This document shows positions 1-8,938 of a DNA stretch of 9,151 bases, piece after piece. Position 1 is the first letter of the stretch. Each line of letters starts with the position of its first letter. The position numbers and the translations under genes are program-made. Under the pieces are notes generated by a model. The model made no database searches. It saw only the letters and a program-made list of their open reading frames with translations, and was not told the DNA's origin. The stretch is taken from contig JAJXVP010000103.1 in assembly GCA_021782055.1 (NCBI GenBank), positions 1 through 9,151 of the forward strand. Direction: 5' to 3'. The stretch comes from a bacterium (lineage in GTDB: Bacteria > Spirochaetota > Spirochaetia > JABEVK01).

Positions 1-1
1 A

Positions 2-3000
2 TTGTCTTCGTACGAGCGGTTCCTTCAGCGTGAGACACTCAAAAACGGCCAGCCCCTGAAGAAACAAGGACTCCAAGAAGTCTTTTTGGAAACTTTTCCG
101 ATTGTCAGTCAGAATGAAGAGCTAACCTTAAGTTTTGACCACTATATTCTCGAAGAAAATAACGTAAAATTCAGTGAAAATCAGTGTAAAAAGAAGGGTT
201 TGACCTATTCTATCCCTTTAAAAGCCCGAGTAAGCCTGTTTTTTAGCTCGTCGGGCGAAATGCGCCAAAAGGATATTTACATGGGGGAAATCCCCATTAT
301 GACCGATAGAGGTACCTTTATCATCAATGGCGCTGAACGTGTTGTGGTTTCTCAAATTCACCGCTCACCAGGTGTTGTCTTTAGTCGTGAAAAAGGAATC
401 TTTGCCAGCCGGATTATTCCCAACAAAGGGTCATGGTTGGAATTTGAAATTGATCAAAAGAAAGAGTTGATTTACGCCAAAATCGACCGTAAAAAAAGAA
501 TCTTGGCGACCCTTCTTCTGAGGGCTCTGGGGTTAGGGAAGCGCGAAGAAATTGTGGCGTGGTTCTACGAAACCAAGACCGTGAGTATTGACACCCCTGA
601 GGCTAAGGACAAACTTAAAGGGTCGTACCTGGCCAAGGATGTCTGGTTGGGCGAGGGGGCTGAACGAAAAAAGTTGTATCGCGCTGGCGACATTCTGCAT
701 GAGCATGAAATTGCGCAAATTCTCAGCGATGGGATTCGCGAAATTACGATAATCGACGATAGCCGAGCCAAAGCAAAAGAAGAGGGCTGTAACTACTTGT
801 CCAGCCACATCATTTTGAACTGTTTTGAACGTGAAGATGCAAAGTATATTCGCGATGACAAGACCAATGATGAACCTACCAAAGAAGATGCCCTGTCGGC
901 TGTCTATTCGGTCCTACAACCCGGGGAACCTGTTTCGGTAGAAAATGCTGAAAAAGACCTGGCCATGATGTTCTTTAACCCCCGTCGCTATGATTTGGGG
1001 AAAGTAGGGCGTTACAAGCTCAACCGTAAGTTTAGCTATACAGATCCGGCCGAAGAGTCGGTTCTGACCATGAAAGATGTCGTTAATACGATGCTACACC
1101 TCATCAAGGTGTACAACGATGATGCCAATATCGACGATATCGACCACCTCGGAAATCGCCGTGTACGTTCGGTGGGAGAGCTTTTAGCTAATGCGATGAA
1201 AACCGCGTTTACCCGCATGGAGCGCATCGCTAAAGAGCGAATGACTTTAAAAGAAATTGAAACCATCAAGCCGTCAGATTTGATTTCGATTAAACCGGTG
1301 GTTGCGGCTATCAAAGAATTCTTTGGTTCGAGTCAGTTGTCGCAGTTCATGGACCAGGTAAACCCGCTGGCAGAGCTGACCCATAAACGACGTTTGAACG
1401 CTTTAGGACCGGGTGGGTTGTCACGAGATCGTGCGGGCTTTGAAGTTCGCGACGTTCACTACACCCACTATGGTCGTATGTGCCCCATTGAAACTCCCGA
1501 AGGACCGAACATTGGTCTTATCGTTTCGCTAGCCAGTTACTCTCGCGTCAATGATTATGGCTTTTTGGAAACCCCGTACCGTAAAGTTGCCCATGGTAAG
1601 GCAACTCGCGATATCGAGTACCTGTCTGCCATCGACGAAGAAAAGTACTACATTGCTCAGGCCGGTGCTCGCGTAAACGCCGACGGAGTGTTCCAAGAAG
1701 ATTTAGTTTCGTGTCGTAAAGCGGGGGACTATACCTCAAAAGACCCGGCTACGATTCAGTACATGGACGTTTCACCCAAACAGATCATTTCGGTTTCTTC
1801 GGCGTTGATTCCTTTCTTGGAACACGACGACGCTAACCGAGCTTTGATGGGTTCGAACATGCAACGCCAAGCGGTTCCGCTGTTGTTCCCTGATCCCCCG
1901 ATTGTGGGAACTGGTATGGAACGCAAAGCCGCTTATGATTCGGGTGTGCTGGTTAAAGCCAAGCGAGGCGGCGAGGTAGTGTATGTCTCCTCGACGTGCG
2001 TACGCATTCGCCCTGAAGGGGCTTCTGACCCCACTTTGGTTGATGAGTACGAGTTAACGAAATTTGCTCGTACCAACCAGGATACGTGTTTTAATCACCG
2101 ACCCGTTGTCCGTGAAGGTGATGTGGTGGCGCGTGGAGCGGTGTTGGCAGACGGTCCTGCAACCTTGGATGGGGAACTGGCCTTGGGGCGAAACCTTTTG
2201 TTGGGCTTCGTTCCTTGGAACGGCTACAACTACGAAGATGCTATTCTGATTTCGGAACGTGTAGTCAAAGAAGATATCTTTACCTCTATCCATATTAAAG
2301 AGTTCGCCACCGAAATTCGTGAAACCAAGCTGGGGCCGGAACGCATTACCCGCGATGTTCCTAACTGCTCTGAAAAATCGCTAGAGGATTTGGACGAGGA
2401 GGGCGTTGTCCGTATTGGTGCCAAGGTGAAGGCAGGGTCGATTCTGGTGGGTAAGGTAACGCCAAAGTCTGAAACTGAAACAACACCCGAATACAAATTG
2501 TTAAACTCGATTTTTGGTGAAAAGGCAAAAGACGTTAAGGATTCCTCCTTAAGGTTGCCGCACGGCATCGAAGGCACGGTGATTGATATTCAACGCCTGC
2601 GCCGTACCGAAGGTGACGATTTGGCACCCGGTGTTGACGAAGTGGTCAAAGTGTTGGTTGCCAAAAAGCGCAAGCTACGTGAAGGCGACAAGATGGCAGG
2701 TCGCCACGGAAACAAGGGTGTTGTCGCCCGCGTTCTGCCGGTCGAAGATATGCCCTTTATGGAAGACGGAACACCCTTAGATGTATGTTTGAACCCCCTT
2801 GGTGTTCCTTCTCGTATGAACCTGGGACAAATTCTGGAATCCGAATTGGGCATGGCTGGCTACCTTTTAGGCGAGAACTACTCCACACCAGTCTTTCAAT
2901 CGGCTAGTGCAGAGATGATCGAGGGTAAGCTTGAATCGGCAGGCTTTTCTCATACCAGCAAAACAACCCTTATCGACGGGCGTACCGGTGTTCCTTTTGT

Positions 3001-3430
3001 TAACCCCGTCATGGTTGGCGTTATGTACGTCTTAAAGCTTCACCATCTGGTTGATGACAAGATGCACGCACGTTCCACGGGTCCGTACTCGTTGGTTACT
3101 CAACAACCCCTGGGCGGTAAGGCTCAGTTCGGTGGTCAGCGTTTGGGTGAAATGGAAGTCTGGGCTTTGGAAGCCTACGGTGCCGCCAATACCCTGCAAG
3201 AACTTTTGACGATTAAATCGGACGATATGACTGGTCGTGCCAAAATTTACGAGGCCATTGTGAAGGGCGAAGCCACGAGTGCTGCAGGTATTCCCGAGTC
3301 GTTCAACGTTTTGGTTCAGGAGTTGCGTGGCTTGGCTCTAGATATGTCGATTTTTGATGCCAAAGAACGTCAGATCCCTCTGACGGAAAAGGATGAGGAA
3401 CTCATTGCTAAACAGGGCAATAGTTTCTAG
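2..3430 (+). CDS. rpoB: DNA-directed RNA polymerase subunit beta, 5'-truncated by window edge
   Basis: Beta subunit of core RNA polymerase; with beta' it forms the active-site cleft and the rifampicin pocket. The frame is open from the first bases. The TTG at 2-4 is probably an internal Leu codon, because RpoB homologues have about 30-35 residues before the SYERFLQ-like stretch, so the true start lies upstream. Visible landmarks, in window residue numbering, are the IHRSPGV motif near residue 120, rifampicin cluster I at about 441-472 ([11 protein letters not shown] to [13 protein letters not shown]), the [13 protein letters not shown] block, the [15 protein letters not shown] flap region, and [12 protein letters not shown] with K897 and K905, which match E. 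coli K1065 and K1073. The C-terminal THARSTG-like and [28 protein letters not shown] anchor is intact. The large insertion that E. coli beta carries before DDLAPGV is absent. With the missing start the protein would be about 1175 residues, as in treponemes. The site equivalent to E. coli S531 is Asn. rpoC follows after 21 nt, indicating cotranscription. Confidence 0.98.
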   Translation: MSSYERFLQRETLKNGQPLKKQGLQEVFLETFPIVSQNEELTLSFDHYILEENNVKFSENQCKKKGLTYSIPLKARVSLFFSSSGEMRQKDIYMGEIPIMTDRGTFIINGAERVVVSQIHRSPGVVFSREKGIFASRIIPNKGSWLEFEIDQKKELIYAKIDRKKRILATLLLRALGLGKREEIVAWFYETKTVSIDTPEAKDKLKGSYLAKDVWLGEGAERKKLYRAGDILHEHEIAQILSDGIREITIIDDSRAKAKEEGCNYLSSHIILNCFEREDAKYIRDDKTNDEPTKEDALSAVYSVLQPGEPVSVENAEKDLAMMFFNPRRYDLGKVGRYKLNRKFSYTDPAEESVLTMKDVVNTMLHLIKVYNDDANIDDIDHLGNRRVRSVGELLANAMKTAFTRMERIAKERMTLKEIETIKPSDLISIKPVVAAIKEFFGSSQLSQFMDQVNPLAELTHKRRLNALGPGGLSRDRAGFEVRDVHYTHYGRMCPIETPEGPNIGLIVSLASYSRVNDYGFLETPYRKVAHGKATRDIEYLSAIDEEKYYIAQAGARVNADGVFQEDLVSCRKAGDYTSKDPATIQYMDVSPKQIISVSSALIPFLEHDDANRALMGSNMQRQAVPLLFPDPPIVGTGMERKAAYDSGVLVKAKRGGEVVYVSSTCVRIRPEGASDPTLVDEYELTKFARTNQDTCFNHRPVVREGDVVARGAVLADGPATLDGELALGRNLLLGFVPWNGYNYEDAILISERVVKEDIFTSIHIKEFATEIRETKLGPERITRDVPNCSEKSLEDLDEEGVVRIGAKVKAGSILVGKVTPKSETETTPEYKLLNSIFGEKAKDVKDSSLRLPHGIEGTVIDIQRLRRTEGDDLAPGVDEVVKVLVAKKRKLREGDKMAGRHGNKGVVARVLPVEDMPFMEDGTPLDVCLNPLGVPSRMNLGQILESELGMAGYLLGENYSTPVFQSASAEMIEGKLESAGFSHTSKTTLIDGRTGVPFVNPVMVGVMYVLKLHHLVDDKMHARSTGPYSLVTQQPLGGKAQFGGQRLGEMEVWALEAYGAANTLQELLTIKSDDMTGRAKIYEAIVKGEATSAAGIPESFNVLVQELRGLALDMSIFDAKERQIPLTEKDEELIAKQGNSF

Positions 3431-3437
3431 AGGGTTC

Positions 3438-3444
3438 GAGGAGA
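3438..3444 (+). promoter_or_regulatory. Ribosome binding site of rpoC
   Basis: GAGGAGA lies 7 nt upstream of the ATG at 3452 and fits the anti-Shine-Dalgarno sequence well. It fixes the rpoC start. The rpoB-rpoC gap is only 21 nt and has no room for a terminator, so the two genes are probably cotranscribed. Confidence 0.85.
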
Positions 3445-3451
3445 ATAGGAC

Positions 3452-6400
3452 ATGCGAGATATTCAAGAATTTGACAGTATTCTAATAAAGTTGGCCTCTC
3501 CCGAGCAGATCCGCGCTTGGTCGTACGGAGAAGTCAAAAAACCTGAAACCATCAACTACCGGACCTTGCGCCCGGAAAAAGAAGGTTTATTCTGCGAAAA
3601 AATCTTTGGAACCACCAAGGAATGGGAATGTTACTGCGGAAAGTTTAAGTCTATTCGCTACAAGGGTGTGATTTGTGACCGGTGTGGCGTTGAAGTTACC
3701 CATTTTAAGGTTCGCCGAGAACGCATGGGGCATATTGAGCTGGCTAGCCCTGTTTCGCACACCTGGTACTTTCGTGCCGTCCCCAGCAGGATGGGCCTCC
3801 TTTTAGATCTTCCCAACGCAGCCCTTAGATCGATTTTATACTACGAAAAGTACATTGTTACTGACCCTGGCGAAAATACCGACCTCAAAAAGGGCCAGCT
3901 CCTCACCGAAGAGGAGTACATGGAGGCGCAAGATCGGTATGGGATGACCTTTACAGCGGGCATCGGTGCCGAAGCAATCCGGACTATGCTTGACAATGTT
4001 AATCTTGATCAGCTGTCGACAACGCTACGCCAAAAGATGATCGAAAAGGGTAGCAAGGTTGATAAGCGCTTGCTGAAACGAATCGAGATTGTCGAGAACT
4101 TCCGAGATTCGGGCAATAAGCCAAGCTGGATGATCATGGATGTTATTCCTGTCATTCCCCCGGATCTTAGGCCCATGGTTCAGTTGGATGGCGGACGTTT
4201 CGCGACCTCCGACCTCAATGATCTGTACCGTCGGGTGATCAACCGTAACAACCGATTGAAGAAACTTATCGCCCTCAACGCCCCCGACATCATTATCCGC
4301 AATGAAAAGCGAATGCTTCAAGAAGCGGTCGATGCCTTGTTTGAAAACAACAAGAAGAAAAAGGTGGTCAAGGGCGCCGCAAACCGTCCTTTGAAGTCCC
4401 TCTCGGACTTGCTCAAAGGTAAGCAGGGGCGCTTTAGGCAAAACCTGTTAGGAAAGCGCGTCGACTATTCAGGTCGTTCCGTTATCGTGGTTGGTCCTGA
4501 GTTAAAACTGCACCAGTGCGGGTTGCCCGCTAAGATGGCTTTGGAACTCTACAAGCCCTTCATTATGAAAAAGCTGGTCGAAAAAGACGTCGTTTACAAC
4601 ATCAAAAAGGCCAAAACCTTAGTTGAGCAGGAAACCGAAGAAGTGTGGGCGATTCTCGATGATGTGGTCAAAGAACACCCTGTCTTGCTGAACCGTGCAC
4701 CGACGTTGCACCGCCTGGGTATTCAGGCCTTTGAGCCGGTTTTAGTCGAAGGAAAAGCGATTAAGTTGCATCCTCTCGTGTGCCATGCTTACAACGCTGA
4801 CTTTGATGGTGACCAGATGGCCGTCCACGTTCCGTTGACTCAAGCCGCCCAGATTGAATGCTGGACGCTCATGTTGGCTCCGAATAACTTGCTGGACCCT
4901 GCTAATGGCAATCCCATTGTTTTCCCCTCACAGGATATGGTCTTGGGAATTAACTACCTGACGCGGGCGATGCCTGGCGCCAAGGGTAGTGGAAAGCTGT
5001 ACTCCAGCCTTGAAGAAGTTCAAATGGCTGTAGAGGTGGGAGCCTTACATTACCAAGCCCCCATCAAGTGCCGCCACCGCAAAATGGGTGCCGATTACTT
5101 CGAGACAACGGCTGGTCGTTTGATTCTCAACGATGAGTTACCCGAAGAAATCGAGTTTGTGAACGAGGCGATGGGCGATAAGCAGATTAAGGCCTTTATT
5201 GCCCGGGTTTATAGCAAGCACGGCCCCTATTTGACGGTAAAAATGCTGGATAGCATCAAGAGCCTCGGGTTCCGTTATGCGACCATTTTTGGCGCTTCGA
5301 TTGGTTTGGCAGACGTTGTTGTTCCTAAAGAAAAAACGACGTTGATGAAGTCTGCTAATGAAGAAGTGGCAAAGATTCAACGCCAATACCTCGACGGTGT
5401 TATTACGGGTGAAGAACGGTACAACAAGGTGGTTGATACCTGGTCAAAAACCAACGACGAGTTGACCGATATCATGATGAAAACCCTTAAGCAAGATAAA
5501 GATGGGTTCAACTCGATCTACATGATGGCCGACTCGGGTGCTCGAGGTTCGAAGAATCAGATTCGCCAGCTGGCGGGTATGCGTGGTCTTATGGCCAAAC
5601 CGTCAGGCGATATTATTGAATTGCCCATCCGCTCGAACTTCAAAGAAGGACTTTCGGTCATTGAGTTCTTTATTTCAACCAACGGTGCGCGTAAAGGTCT
5701 CGCTGATACGGCTTTAAAAACTGCTGACGCTGGTTACTTGACCCGTCGGTTGGTTGATATTGCCCAGGACGTGGTAGTTAACGACGAGGATTGTGGTACC
5801 ATCAACGGTATCGATGTGTCTGCGATTAAGGACGGCGAAGAGATTCGCGAATCCTTGTCCGAACGCATTTCAGGACGCTTTACACTAGAACGAGTAAAGC
5901 ACCCCATTACGGGTGAGATTCTTGTTGATGTCAATGAAGAGGTCTCGAACGAAAAAGCTGCTTTGATTGAAGAGTTGGGTATTGAAACCGTTCGTGTTCG
6001 CTCGGTTTTAACCTGCGAAGCAAAGCATGGGGTCTGCCGCAAGTGTTACGGACGCAACCTGGCCACCAATCGTACGGTCAATATTGGTGAAGCGGTCGGA
6101 ATTATCGCGGCACAGTCCATTGGTCAGCCTGGTACACAGCTTACGATGCGTACCTTCCACATTGGTGGTGTTGCAACCAAGGGTGCCGAAGAAAACAAAA
6201 CGGTCCTCAAGTACCCTGTCATTATCAAAGAAGTGAAAGGAAGCTCAGTTCCCCAGCGCGACGGTAACTTGCTGTTTACCCGTAAGGGCGTTTTGGTTGT
6301 GGCCAAGATTTTTGAGACCATTGAAGTGGCCCCAGGCGATAAGGTTGTGGTGCAAGAAGGTCAAAAGGTCATTGATGGTGTTCCATTGGTCGAACGTAAG

Positions 6401-7732
6401 GGTCAAACGATTACTGCCCGGCACATCGCTTTTGTGCACCTAAAGGATAACCACCTGTATTTGGTTTCTCAGGACATGAAGGTTGAGATCCGTAACGGCT
6501 CAATGCTGTTCGTTAAAGCGGGTGATGTGGTTGGTGCTAATGAAACGCTGGCGACCTTCGATCAGTTCGCTGAACCCATCATCGCTGAGGCTCAAGGTGT
6601 GGTGAAATTCCGGGACATCAACCTGGGGACCACGCTACGGGAAGAAGTAAACCCTGATACAGGAAACATCGAAAAGAAGATCACCGACTACGCCTTAGAA
6701 GAACTTGACCCCGCGATCTTGATCTTGAATGAAGCGGACCCGGACCCCAAGAATGAGGCGAATATTCTTGCCAAGTATGTTCTTCCTGGTGGCGCGTACC
6801 TGTCAATTGACGAGGGCGCTAAGGTGAAGCCGGGGACAATCTTGGCCAAATTGCTCAAGGAATCGGGCAAGACCCAGGATATTACCGGTGGTCTGCCCCG
6901 TGTCCAAGAGCTCTTTGAAGCTCGTCGCCCGAAAAATGGCGCGGTTTTGGCCAAGATTAGCGGTACTGCCCATTTGAAAGCGATTTCAAAAGGTAAACGC
7001 TTGATTGAAGTCGAAGATCCGTACGGTAGCACTCATCAACACAAGGTGCCCGTGGGTAAGCTTTTGCTGATCCGCGACGGTGACCCTGTCGAAGCGGGTG
7101 AGCCCTTGTGCGAAGGTACTGTCGATCCTCACGACGTGCTCGAAGTGCTTGGTGAAAATGCCCTTCAGGCCTTCTTGGTTAATGAGGTTCAAGCGATTTA
7201 TCGCCTGCAAGGTGTAAAAATCGATGATAAGCACATTGGCACCATCATTCGTCAGATGATGCGAAAAGTCGAAATCATGGAAGTCGGCGATACCAAATTT
7301 ATTTTTGGTCAGTCTGTCGATAAGTACAACTTCCATCGTGAAAACGAGCGTATTGTCCGTGAAGGTGGCCAAGCCGCAGTGGGTCGTCCGTTGCTGTTGG
7401 GCATTACGCGCGCCGCTGTTACGATCGAGTCCTTTATTTCGGCGGCGTCGTTCCAAGAGACAACAAAAGTTCTTACCAACGCGGCGATTGCGGGCAAGAT
7501 CGATGAGCTTCGTGGCTTGAAAGAAAACGTCATTATTGGCCACCTGATTCCTGCGGGAACGGGGATGAAGAAGTACAAAAATCTTCGCCTTTATGACCAG
7601 AATCGCGAGGATCTGGATGCTCACATTGCCGAAATTCTCGAAGCTCGGCGTCGTGAAAAAGAACTGGCTGCTCTTGAGGAAAACCGCAAGGCTATGGCCA
7701 TGATGGAAGAAGAAGCCGAAGAAGAAGAATAG
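3452..7732 (+). CDS. rpoC: DNA-directed RNA polymerase subunit beta'
   Basis: Largest subunit of core RNA polymerase (1426 residues); it carries the catalytic Mg2+ site. The N-terminal zinc site has C60, C62, C75 and C78. The active-site motif [12 protein letters not shown] supplies D450, D452 and D454, each ten positions before the E. coli residues. The bridge helix is at about 740-775 ([21 protein letters not shown]), with N744 where E. coli has H777. The second zinc site uses the Cys of the DEDCGT segment and the [11 protein letters not shown] cluster. The trigger loop begins at [14 protein letters not shown], with M899 and H903. An insertion of about 230 residues lies between the two halves of the trigger loop (about 910-1135), before [19 protein letters not shown]. 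This matches the SI3-type insertion known from proteobacteria and spirochaetes. The C-terminus ends in an unusually acidic Glu-rich tail ([10 protein letters not shown]). The frame is intact. The start is supported by the ribosome binding site at 3438 and by the conserved MRDIxxF-like N-terminus. Confidence 0.99.
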   Translation: MRDIQEFDSILIKLASPEQIRAWSYGEVKKPETINYRTLRPEKEGLFCEKIFGTTKEWECYCGKFKSIRYKGVICDRCGVEVTHFKVRRERMGHIELASPVSHTWYFRAVPSRMGLLLDLPNAALRSILYYEKYIVTDPGENTDLKKGQLLTEEEYMEAQDRYGMTFTAGIGAEAIRTMLDNVNLDQLSTTLRQKMIEKGSKVDKRLLKRIEIVENFRDSGNKPSWMIMDVIPVIPPDLRPMVQLDGGRFATSDLNDLYRRVINRNNRLKKLIALNAPDIIIRNEKRMLQEAVDALFENNKKKKVVKGAANRPLKSLSDLLKGKQGRFRQNLLGKRVDYSGRSVIVVGPELKLHQCGLPAKMALELYKPFIMKKLVEKDVVYNIKKAKTLVEQETEEVWAILDDVVKEHPVLLNRAPTLHRLGIQAFEPVLVEGKAIKLHPLVCHAYNADFDGDQMAVHVPLTQAAQIECWTLMLAPNNLLDPANGNPIVFPSQDMVLGINYLTRAMPGAKGSGKLYSSLEEVQMAVEVGALHYQAPIKCRHRKMGADYFETTAGRLILNDELPEEIEFVNEAMGDKQIKAFIARVYSKHGPYLTVKMLDSIKSLGFRYATIFGASIGLADVVVPKEKTTLMKSANEEVAKIQRQYLDGVITGEERYNKVVDTWSKTNDELTDIMMKTLKQDKDGFNSIYMMADSGARGSKNQIRQLAGMRGLMAKPSGDIIELPIRSNFKEGLSVIEFFISTNGARKGLADTALKTADAGYLTRRLVDIAQDVVVNDEDCGTINGIDVSAIKDGEEIRESLSERISGRFTLERVKHPITGEILVDVNEEVSNEKAALIEELGIETVRVRSVLTCEAKHGVCRKCYGRNLATNRTVNIGEAVGIIAAQSIGQPGTQLTMRTFHIGGVATKGAEENKTVLKYPVIIKEVKGSSVPQRDGNLLFTRKGVLVVAKIFETIEVAPGDKVVVQEGQKVIDGVPLVERKGQTITARHIAFVHLKDNHLYLVSQDMKVEIRNGSMLFVKAGDVVGANETLATFDQFAEPIIAEAQGVVKFRDINLGTTLREEVNPDTGNIEKKITDYALEELDPAILILNEADPDPKNEANILAKYVLPGGAYLSIDEGAKVKPGTILAKLLKESGKTQDITGGLPRVQELFEARRPKNGAVLAKISGTAHLKAISKGKRLIEVEDPYGSTHQHKVPVGKLLLIRDGDPVEAGEPLCEGTVDPHDVLEVLGENALQAFLVNEVQAIYRLQGVKIDDKHIGTIIRQMMRKVEIMEVGDTKFIFGQSVDKYNFHRENERIVREGGQAAVGRPLLLGITRAAVTIESFISAASFQETTKVLTNAAIAGKIDELRGLKENVIIGHLIPAGTGMKKYKNLRLYDQNREDLDAHIAEILEARRREKELAALEENRKAMAMMEEEAEEEE

Positions 7733-7763
7733 TCGGAACAGGATTTAGAATTGTCTTGCTGAG

Positions 7764-7798
7764 AAGGGTTAGGGGGGCCTTGAGCACTCCTAACCTTT
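7764..7798 (+). repeat. 10-bp inverted repeat downstream of rpoC (weak terminator or operator)
   Basis: AAGGGTTAGG (7764-7773) pairs with CCTAACCTTT (7789-7798) over 10 bp, one of them G-T, around a 15-nt loop. It begins 31 nt after the rpoC stop. Only TTTGT follows the right arm, so the U-tract is poor for a classical intrinsic terminator. The repeat also overlaps the candidate rpsL promoter: the -35 hexamer lies in the loop and the right arm in the spacer. It could therefore be an rpoBC 3'-end or attenuation structure, or a DNA operator. The pairing is seen directly; the role is inference. Confidence 0.55.
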
Positions 7799-7808
7799 GT
7801 GCTAATCT
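7780..7808 (+). promoter_or_regulatory. Candidate sigma70-type promoter for rpsL-rpsG
   Basis: TTGAGC (7780-7785) is separated by exactly 17 nt from TAATCT (7803-7808). The -10 hexamer is preceded by TGC, which gives an extended -10 (TGN). Transcription would start near 7814-7816, leaving a leader of about 85-87 nt before rpsL. The candidate promoter ahead of tuf has the same -10 hexamer, the same TGN and the same spacer length, which strengthens both calls. Confidence 0.6.
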
Positions 7809-7816
7809 GGATTACT

Positions 7817-7870
7817 TTTCCGGGTCCCCCATGCTGACCTTTTGTTAAAAGGTGGGAGTCCTCGGGGAAA
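7817..7870 (+). promoter_or_regulatory. Structured 5' leader of rpsL (long imperfect hairpin)
   Basis: A perfect 7-bp hairpin, ACCTTTT (7837-7843) and AAAAGGT (7847-7853) around GTT, is enclosed by further pairing. TCCC (7825-7828) pairs with GGGA (7854-7857), GGG (7822-7824) with TCC (7859-7861, one G-U), and TTTCC (7817-7821) with GGAAA (7866-7870). Together they make one long interrupted stem that begins almost at the predicted transcript start. Ribosomal protein operons are often autoregulated through such leaders, so this is a candidate binding site for S7 or S12. The fold was derived by hand without energy calculation. I do not recognise a named RNA family. Confidence 0.45.
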
Positions 7871-7872
7871 TT

Positions 7873-7884
7873 GACCGAAAGGTC
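7873..7884 (+). promoter_or_regulatory. GNRA-tetraloop hairpin before rpsL
   Basis: GACC-GAAA-GGTC is a 4-bp stem closed by a GAAA tetraloop, which a T-G wobble can extend. It lies 7 nt upstream of the rpsL Shine-Dalgarno sequence and directly follows the long leader hairpin. GNRA loops often make tertiary contacts or bind proteins, so it may belong to the same regulatory leader. The function is inferred. Confidence 0.4.
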
Positions 7885-7890
7885 GTTTGT

Positions 7891-7896
7891 GGAGAG
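7891..7896 (+). promoter_or_regulatory. Ribosome binding site of rpsL
   Basis: GGAGAG lies 4 nt upstream of the ATG at 7901 (6 nt counted from the GGAG core). It supports this ATG over the in-frame TTG at 7871, which would add ten residues not found in S12 and falls inside the leader hairpins. Confidence 0.75.
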
Positions 7897-7900
7897 CTTA

Positions 7901-8275
7901 ATGCCTACCATTAATCAGTTGATTCGTTCAGGACGAGACAAGGTTTTGTCAAAGACCAAGTCTCCTGCCTTGCAGTCCTGTCCTCAAAAACGCGGGGTTT
8001 GTACTCGTGTTATGACAGTTACTCCTAAAAAACCTAACTCTGCCCTTCGTAAGGTTGCCCGTGTTCGTTTGTCAAATGGCATCGAAGTTACAGCGTACAT
8101 TCCGGGGATTGGACACAATCTTCAGGAACACTCGGTCGTTGTTATCCGGGGTGGTCGTGTAAAGGACCTTCCTGGTGTTCGTTACCACATTATCCGGGGT
8201 GCGAAAGATGCTCTGGGTGTCGCCAAGCGTATGCAGGGGCGATCGAAATATGGTGCCAAGCGGCCTAAGGCTTAA
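7901..8275 (+). CDS. rpsL: 30S ribosomal protein S12
   Basis: S12 (124 residues, the normal bacterial length) sits at the decoding centre of the 30S subunit and influences tRNA selection accuracy. The N-terminus MPTINQLI is canonical. The core [11 protein letters not shown] (28-37), [17 protein letters not shown] (41-57), [10 protein letters not shown] and [14 protein letters not shown] are all present, and the protein ends in the usual [12 protein letters not shown]43 and K88, the main streptomycin-resistance positions, are wild type. D89, the residue methylthiolated by RimO in E. coli, is conserved. The ATG at 7901 was chosen from the family N-terminus and its ribosome binding site. The gene has its own candidate promoter and structured leader, and rpsG follows after 15 nt. 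Confidence 0.98.
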   Translation: MPTINQLIRSGRDKVLSKTKSPALQSCPQKRGVCTRVMTVTPKKPNSALRKVARVRLSNGIEVTAYIPGIGHNLQEHSVVVIRGGRVKDLPGVRYHIIRGAKDALGVAKRMQGRSKYGAKRPKA

Positions 8276-8278
8276 GGG

Positions 8279-8284
8279 AAGGAG
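8279..8284 (+). promoter_or_regulatory. Ribosome binding site of rpsG
   Basis: AAGGAG, 6 nt before the ATG at 8291, is a strong Shine-Dalgarno sequence. It fills most of the 15-nt rpsL-rpsG gap, so the gap cannot hold the large S7-binding structure known from the E. coli rpsL-rpsG intercistronic region. Confidence 0.88.
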
Positions 8285-8290
8285 TAAACT

Positions 8291-8761
8291 ATGCCTCGAA
8301 AAAGCTATGATGCTAACCGATCCCTTTTGCCGGATCCTCTGCATAATTCGCTCGTGGTGGCCAAATTTGTCCGCCGCATGATGCAGTGCGGAAAGTTGAT
8401 GACTTCGCAGAAAATTTTGGAAAGCGCCTTTGGTTTGATTCAGCAAAAGCTGGAAAAAGATCCCTTAGAGGTGTTTTTAAAGGCTTTAGATAACGTTAAG
8501 CCTGTTGTAGAAGTTAAGTCTCGCCGCGTTGGTGGCTCGACTTATCAGGTTCCTGTTGAAATTCGGGAATCTCGTCGCGAAGCTTTGGCTCATCGCTGGG
8601 TAATTAATGCCAGCCGAAGTCGAAGTGGTAAGTCGATGTCCGAGAAATTGGCTGCGGAATTGTTGGATGCGTTCAATAATACTGGTACTGCTTTCAAGAA
8701 AAAAGAGGATACCCACCGCATGGCCGAGGCTAACAAGGCCTTTAGTCATTACAAGTGGTAG
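8291..8761 (+). CDS. rpsG: 30S ribosomal protein S7
   Basis: S7 (156 residues, the common bacterial length) binds the 3' major domain of 16S rRNA, nucleates assembly of the 30S head and lines the E site. Visible family blocks are the N-terminal [10 protein letters not shown], the [15 protein letters not shown] helix region, [24 protein letters not shown] (the beta-hairpin that reaches the E site), [14 protein letters not shown], and the C-terminal helix ending in AFSHYKW. This differs only slightly from the usual AFAHYRW. The ATG is fixed by AAGGAG at 8279 and by the family N-terminus. In E. coli S7 is the repressor of the str operon; if that holds here, its target is more likely in the leader before rpsL. 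No terminator hairpin is evident just after the stop codon. Confidence 0.98.
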   Translation: MPRKSYDANRSLLPDPLHNSLVVAKFVRRMMQCGKLMTSQKILESAFGLIQQKLEKDPLEVFLKALDNVKPVVEVKSRRVGGSTYQVPVEIRESRREALAHRWVINASRSRSGKSMSEKLAAELLDAFNNTGTAFKKKEDTHRMAEANKAFSHYKW

Positions 8762-8804
8762 ATTGAAAAGTTTTTGAGATTGATAGGATTTTTGTAGGTA
8801 TAGG

Positions 8805-8833
8805 TTGACAGGGGGAGATCTTCCTGTTAATCT
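8805..8833 (+). promoter_or_regulatory. Candidate sigma70-type promoter for tuf
   Basis: A perfect -35 consensus TTGACA (8805-8810) is followed after exactly 17 nt by TAATCT (8828-8833). TGT precedes the hexamer, giving an extended -10. The region upstream of the -35, from about 8764, is AT-rich. Transcription would start near 8839-8841, about 280 nt before the EF-Tu start codon. The hexamer, spacing and TGN match the candidate rpsL promoter. Confidence 0.75.
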
Positions 8834-8845
8834 AACCGACAGTTT

Positions 8846-8878
8846 TGACCCTTCGGGGCATGTGCAGATTTTCTGCAC
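8846..8878 (+). promoter_or_regulatory. Tandem hairpins at the start of the tuf leader
   Basis: Two adjacent stem-loops begin within about 8 nt of the predicted transcript start. The first is CCC-TTCG-GGG (8849-8858), closed by the extra-stable cUUCGg tetraloop. It can be extended by two pairs across a bulged A (8846-8860). The second is GTGCAGA (8862-8868) with TCTGCAC (8872-8878), a perfect 7-bp stem around TTT. The right arm of the second has a competing copy, TCTGC at 8880-8884. They could stabilise the 5' end of the mRNA or form part of a regulatory fold. Confidence 0.45.
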
Positions 8879-8900
8879 CTCTGCTGGAAGGTAGCGTTCT

Positions 8901-8938
8901 TTGGCGGATTCCTTTCTTCGTTCAAACTGCCGGTTTTT
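8901..8938 (+). terminator. Possible weak attenuator in the tuf leader
   Basis: TTGGCGG (8901-8907) can pair with CTGCCGG (8927-8933), with four Watson-Crick and three G-U pairs around a 19-nt loop. TTTTT (8934-8938) follows immediately. The order of hairpin then U-run is that of an intrinsic terminator. The stem is weak and the loop large, so strong termination is unlikely. Partial attenuation or chance are both possible. Confidence 0.25.

Noticed and set aside
2..4. TTG as the true start of rpoB
   Set aside because: RpoB homologues have about 30-35 more residues before this point, and there is no upstream sequence in the window to hold a ribosome binding site; it fits an internal Leu codon.
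3990..4005. TTGACA followed by TGTTAATCT inside rpoC, resembling the two intergenic promoters
   Set aside because: The spacer is only 4 nt, which does not allow sigma70 binding, and the site is coding sequence for conserved residues.
4025..4441. 138-codon open frame on the minus strand inside rpoC
   Set aside because: Shadow of rpoC coding sequence with no recognisable domain.
6986..7624. 212-codon open frame on the minus strand inside rpoC
   Set aside because: It lies wholly within a highly conserved part of rpoC, shows no recognisable domain, and is explained by codon bias on the opposite strand.
7871..7900. Ten-residue N-terminal extension of S12 from the TTG at 7871
   Set aside because: S12 begins MPTINQL in the family, ATG 7901 has its own ribosome binding site, and the extension lies in leader hairpins.
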